Assembly (NCBI RefSeq): GCF_000158955.1
Contig: NZ_GG657757.1
Coordinates: 2,505,415-2,569,414, forward strand
Direction: 5' to 3'
Source: Streptomyces viridochromogenes DSM 40736
Lineage (GTDB): Bacteria > Actinomycetota > Actinomycetes > Streptomycetales > Streptomycetaceae
Length of the DNA: 64,000 nucleotides
The notes under the pieces were generated by a model. That model did no database searches, had not been told where the DNA came from, and saw nothing but the letters and a program-made list of their open reading frames with translations. A program made the translations under genes and the position numbers. Shown in pieces: positions 60,844-64,000 of the stretch; position 1 is the stretch's first letter; every line of letters starts with the position of its first letter.

Positions 60844-61601
60844 TTGGCGTCCGCCCCGGTGTCGGAGAGGCGGTCGGACAGGAGCGGCAGGTGCGGCTTG
60901 GTCGCGTAGGCCACGAAGCTCTTGCCGATCAGCGGGTTCAGCGCCTGTTCGGCGACCCGGGTGGCCAGCGGCTTCTTCATGATGTCCCAGACGAGCAGCT
61001 TGTGGTACGCCCGCACCGGCAGGGCCTTGTCGTTGTCCACGCCGAACGCGCACTTCAGCCACCAGTAGGGGGAGTGCAGGGCGTGGGCGTGGTGCGTGCC
61101 GTAGGGCTGGAGGCCGGCCTCACGGATCTTCGTGAGCAGTTCGTCCGCCTTGTAGATGCGGATGTGGCCGCCCTCGACCTCGTGGTAGGCGTCGGACAGG
61201 GTCCAGCAGACCTTCTCGGGGCCGTAGCGCGGGACGGTGACGGCGATGCGTCCGCCGGGCTTCAGCACCCGCACCATCTCGGCGAGGACGCCCTTGTCGT
61301 CGGGGATGTGTTCCATCACCTCGGAGATGATGACGACGTCGAAGGACTCGTCGGGGAAGGGCAGCGCGAGGGCGTCGCCCTCCATGGCCGTGGCGGTGGC
61401 GCCCTCGGGGGCCTCGCCGGCCTCCTTCATCGCCGCGAACCACTTCGCGACCTCACGGATCTCCTCGGCGTTCTGGTCCAGCGCCACGACCTGTGCGCCG
61501 CGCCGGTAGCACTCGAACGCGTGCCGCCCGGCACCGCAGCCCAGGTCCAGGACGCGGTCGCCCGGGGCGAGCGGGAACCGGGAGAAGTCGACGGTCAGCA
61601 C
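60840..61601 (-). CDS. SAM-dependent methyltransferase
   Basis: This protein of 253 residues has a class I methyltransferase core (LDLGCGAGRHAFE about residues 19-31; SFDVVIISEVMEHI) and a C-terminal segment of unknown partner. It is coupled on both sides in the operon and is likely to methylate the product of the neighbouring glycosyltransferase. GTG start at 61601. Confidence 0.82.
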   Translation of the reverse strand: MLTVDFSRFPLAPGDRVLDLGCGAGRHAFECYRRGAQVVALDQNAEEIREVAKWFAAMKEAGEAPEGATATAMEGDALALPFPDESFDVVIISEVMEHIPDDKGVLAEMVRVLKPGGRIAVTVPRYGPEKVCWTLSDAYHEVEGGHIRIYKADELLTKIREAGLQPYGTHHAHALHSPYWWLKCAFGVDNDKALPVRAYHKLLVWDIMKKPLATRVAEQALNPLIGKSFVAYATKPHLPLLSDRLSDTGADAK

Positions 61602-63043
61602 GTGGCCCTGCTTTCGGAGTTGACGCCTTCTACATCTGTGGGGGCGGCGGTGACAGCATCCGCCATGACCGCCGGGACTGTCGGCTCGGCGCCCGTCGAG
61701 GATGCCGAACGGCCGGAAGCCCGGGGCGCGGAGCGGCCCCCGGCCCTGTCGATCGCCTCCCGGTACCGGGTCACCGTTCCCTGCGCGGCCCGGGCCCAGG
61801 TGAAGTGCCGCAGGACCCGTTCCCGCCCGGCCGCTCCGAGCCGTGCGCGCAGCTGCGCGTCGCCCAGCAGCCGGTTCAGCCCGGCGGCCAGCGCCCCCGC
61901 GTCCCCCGGCGGCACCGCCAGGCACGTCTCGCCGTCCTGCCCCGCGACCTCGGGAATCGCGCCGCCGGTCGTGGCCAGCAGCGGTGTCCCCGTCGCCATG
62001 GCCTCGGCGGCCGGGAGGGAGAAGCCCTCGTACAGGGACGGCACGCAGGCGACCTCGGCCGAGCGCACCAGGTCGACGAGTTCCGCGTCGGAGATGCCCT
62101 TGACGAACTCGACGGCGCCGTCGAGGCCGTAGCGTTCCATCGCCTGGGCGACGGGCCCCTCGGTGGGCCGCTTGCCGACGACCACGAGATGGGCGCCGGG
62201 GTGCTCGGTGCGCACCTTCGCCAGCGCCTCGACCAGGTGGACCAGGCCCTTCAGCGGGACGTCCGCGCTGGACGTCGTCACGATCCGGCCCGGCACGACC
62301 GGCACCGAGGGGTCCGGTGCGAACAGGTCGGTGTCGGCGCCGATGTGGACGACGTGGATACGGTCCTGCCGCACACCCAGGTGGTCGACGATCTCCTGCC
62401 GGGACGTGCCGGAGACCGTGAGCACGGACGGCAGGCGGCGCGCGACGCGCTTCTGCATGCGTGTGAAGGCGTACCAGCGCCGCACCGACAGCCGCCGCTT
62501 GCGGCCCTCGGCGGCGTCCAGCTCCAACTGCCGGTCGACGGTGATGGGGTGGTGGATGGTGGTCACCAGCGGCGCGCCCACGTCGCCGAGCAGCCCGTAC
62601 CCGAGCGTCTGGTTGTCGTGCACGACGTCGAACTCGCCCCGGCGGGCCCGTAGATGACGGCGGGCGCGCAGCGAGAACGTCAGGGGTTCGGGGAAGCCGC
62701 CGGTCCACATCGTCGCGACCTCGAGCGCGTCGATCCAGTCGCGGTACTCGTCACGCTTCGGGGTGCGGAAAGGATCCGGCTGGCGGTAGAGGTCGAGGCT
62801 GGGCAGCTCGGTGAGGCTCACCCGGCCGTCGCCGCCCTCGTCGAGCACGGGATAGGGCTGTGCGCCGATGACCTCGACCCGGTGGCCGAGGCGGGCCAGT
62901 TCGCGCGAGAGGTGCCGGACGTAGACACCCTGACCGCCGCAGAACGGGTTCCCTTTATAGGTGAGGAGCGCGATGTGGAGCGGTCGCAAGCCGTCGGCGG
63001 CGGGGTCCTCCGAGAGCCCGGCCTCCCTGGCCTCAGCGGTCAC
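61595..63043 (-). CDS. family 4 glycosyltransferase
   Basis: This GT-B enzyme of 482 residues has an N-terminal domain starting LTYKGNPFCGGQGVYV and a C-terminal donor-binding motif SLYEGFSLPAAEAMA with the retaining-type EX7E arrangement. A poorly conserved tail of about 60 residues follows. First gene of the operon, divergent from kstR with a KstR-type operator in the promoter region. The acceptor sugar or lipid is unknown. Confidence 0.85.
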   Translation of the reverse strand: MTAEAREAGLSEDPAADGLRPLHIALLTYKGNPFCGGQGVYVRHLSRELARLGHRVEVIGAQPYPVLDEGGDGRVSLTELPSLDLYRQPDPFRTPKRDEYRDWIDALEVATMWTGGFPEPLTFSLRARRHLRARRGEFDVVHDNQTLGYGLLGDVGAPLVTTIHHPITVDRQLELDAAEGRKRRLSVRRWYAFTRMQKRVARRLPSVLTVSGTSRQEIVDHLGVRQDRIHVVHIGADTDLFAPDPSVPVVPGRIVTTSSADVPLKGLVHLVEALAKVRTEHPGAHLVVVGKRPTEGPVAQAMERYGLDGAVEFVKGISDAELVDLVRSAEVACVPSLYEGFSLPAAEAMATGTPLLATTGGAIPEVAGQDGETCLAVPPGDAGALAAGLNRLLGDAQLRARLGAAGRERVLRHFTWARAAQGTVTRYREAIDRAGGRSAPRASGRSASSTGAEPTVPAVMADAVTAAPTDVEGVNSESRATC

Positions 63044-63095
63044 TCTGGGCCCCCTTCTCCCTGCTCGGTCCCGCGAGATTACGCCGGGACGCTAA

Positions 63096-63113
63096 TCTAG
63101 AACAAGTTCCAGA
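63096..63113. promoter_or_regulatory. KstR-type operator between the glycosyltransferase and kstR
   Basis: An 18-bp near-perfect palindrome contains CTAGAACAAGTTCCAG (63097-63112), matching the mycobacterial KstR core GAAC-2 bp-GTTC. It shares CTRGAACNNGTTCCAG with the site before the MaoC operon. It lies about 140 bp before the kstR start, so autoregulation and control of the divergent operon are both possible. Confidence 0.68.
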
Positions 63114-63254
63114 CTTGATCGTTCGGAGGCTCTGAATCTACCGGCAGGTAGGGGTGCTGTGAGCAGTGGATCAGGTGATTCACGCCACGGCCGCTGCCGT
63201 GCCATGCTGTGTGATCACTCGTCCTCACGGACGGTCACGGAACGGGACGGACAC

Positions 63255-63920
63255 ATGCCCGCAGAAGCCAAGGTGAGCACCAAGGTGAACAAGCCGGCCA
63301 AGGTGGAAGCCAGAGCGGCGATCCCCGCCTCCCCTCCCCTCACGGAGCGACAGGAGGCCCGCCGCCGCCGGATCCTGCACGCGAGCGCGCAGTTGGCCAG
63401 CCGGGGTGGCTTCGACGCCGTGCAGATGCGGGAGGTCGCGGAGTCCTCGCAGGTGGCGCTCGGCACCCTGTACCGCTACTTCCCCTCCAAGATCCATCTG
63501 CTGGTGGCCACCATGCAGGACCAGTTGGAGCACATGCACGGCACGCTGCGGAAGAAGCCCCCGCAGGGCGAGACGGCGGCCGAGCGGGTCGCCGAGACGC
63601 TGATGCGGGCCTTCCGGGCCCTCCAGCGGGAACCTCATCTGGCCGACGCGATGGTCCGCGCCCTCACCTTCGCCGACCGCAGTGTGAGCCCGGAGGTCGA
63701 CCAGGTCTCGCGGCAGACGACGGCGATCATCCTGGACGCGATGGGGCTGGAGAACCCGACTCCGGAGCAGCTCTCGGCGGTCCGGGTCATCGAGCACACC
63801 TGGCACTCGGCGCTGATCACCTGGCTCTCGGGCCGTGCCTCCATCGCCCAGGTGAAGATCGACATCGAGACGGTGTGCCGTCTGATCGACCTGACCGCGC
63901 CCCCCTCCGACCGCCCCTGA
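63255..63920 (+). CDS. kstR: KstR-like TetR-family regulator
   Basis: This TetR protein of 221 residues has a DNA-binding domain reading RRRRILHASAQLASRGGF, then VALGTLYRYFPSKIHLLV, closely like mycobacterial KstR (RRKRILDATMAIASKGGY). The C-terminal ligand domain also follows it (FADRSVSPEVDQVSRQ against FADASAASEVDQVEK). KstR represses cholesterol-catabolism genes and is released by a CoA-thioester intermediate. The ATG at 63255 removes a longer, poorly conserved N-terminus. Matching operators are in this window. Sterol use by this organism is inferred. Confidence 0.83.
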   Translation: MPAEAKVSTKVNKPAKVEARAAIPASPPLTERQEARRRRILHASAQLASRGGFDAVQMREVAESSQVALGTLYRYFPSKIHLLVATMQDQLEHMHGTLRKKPPQGETAAERVAETLMRAFRALQREPHLADAMVRALTFADRSVSPEVDQVSRQTTAIILDAMGLENPTPEQLSAVRVIEHTWHSALITWLSGRASIAQVKIDIETVCRLIDLTAPPSDRP

Positions 63921-63925
63921 AAACG

Positions 63926-63948
63926 GGGGAACCTACGAGACGGGTTCC
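63926..63948. terminator. terminator hairpin at the 3' end of kstR
   Basis: GGGAACC and GGTTCCC form a 7-bp stem around a 9-nt loop. On the minus strand it is followed by CCCGTTTTC, so it can end both kstR transcripts and those arriving from the riboswitch. Confidence 0.6.
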
Positions 63949-64000
63949 CTTCGCCGGCATGGTCCGGATCAGGTGATGGGGGTCGCCTTCCGGTCGCCTG
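63945..64000 (-). ncRNA. TPP riboswitch, 3' half (5' half off window)
   Basis: On the minus strand the sequence reads CACCTGATCCGGACCATGCC and then GGCGAAGGGA. This closely follows the 3' THI-box of E. coli thiC (CACCUGAUCUGGAUAAUGCC). The 5' part with CUGAGA would lie beyond 64000. No minus-strand gene starts downstream: kstR is antisense, and the next leftward start is 63043. Confidence 0.78.

Overview
The window is high-GC actinomycete DNA and almost certainly a Streptomyces chromosome. The support is G/C-rich third codon positions, GTG and CTG starts, an mce lipid-import operon, TTA codons confined to one specialised gene, and housekeeping blocks (RNase HI/phosphatase, zinc-ribbon protein, Nif3-like; rnpB) of the kind found in streptomycetes.

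Region 1 (1-16939) is a specialised-metabolite cluster cut by the left edge. A leftward operon encodes an MFS exporter, a lysine N6-hydroxylase, a glycine-oxidase-like flavoenzyme and a cupin/methionyl-tRNA-synthetase-like fusion. These last three are, in the same order, the hydrazine-forming cassette known from s56-p1 biosynthesis (Spb38/39/40), which makes hydrazinoacetic acid. Divergent from it are a second MFS protein and a 3588-residue megasynthase: FAAL-ACP-KS-AT-ACP-luciferase-like monooxygenase-C-A-T-C. It has no thioesterase and ends in a condensation domain. My inference is that a fatty acid is activated, extended once with malonate, oxidised, joined to one amino acid, and released onto an amine, possibly the hydrazine. 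The shared 345-bp intergenic region carries a perfect palindrome. Four TTA codons in the first 2 kb of the megasynthase gene suggest bldA control.

Region 2 (16958-27942) is a complete leftward mce operon (ATPase, two YrbE permeases, MceA-F, two Mce-associated proteins), nearly all joined by 4-bp stop/start overlaps. Upstream are an ECF-type sigma factor with a membrane-anchored tail and a lytic transglycosylase with a probable frameshift. The mce operon and the transglycosylase-sigma operon share a 31-bp upstream element (28 of 31 identical).

Region 3 (30536-36135) looks like a small integrated island. It is bounded by a 27-bp direct repeat whose right copy is the 3' end of rnpB. It carries a graspetide (ATP-grasp RiPP) cluster: precursor, ATP-grasp ligase and PIMT-like methyltransferase. 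It also carries an ATP-binding regulatory protein, a helix-turn-helix/TPR-like regulator and a NUDIX hydrolase. No integrase is present.

Region 4 (36109-46978) holds rnpB, an EamA transporter, AraC and MerR regulators, an Uma2 protein, YaaA, KDPG aldolase, RNase HI/phosphatase, the zinc-ribbon protein and a Nif3-like protein. Region 5 (47023-64000) holds a CoA-ester/steroid-type degradation operon (MaoC, Zn-dehydrogenase, SDR), transporters, a cell-wall amidase, an F420-type oxidoreductase, a three-gene glycosyltransferase operon and a KstR-like TetR regulator. Matching KstR-type operators lie before the degradation operon and before kstR itself. At the right edge is the 3' half of a TPP riboswitch with no gene downstream on its strand.
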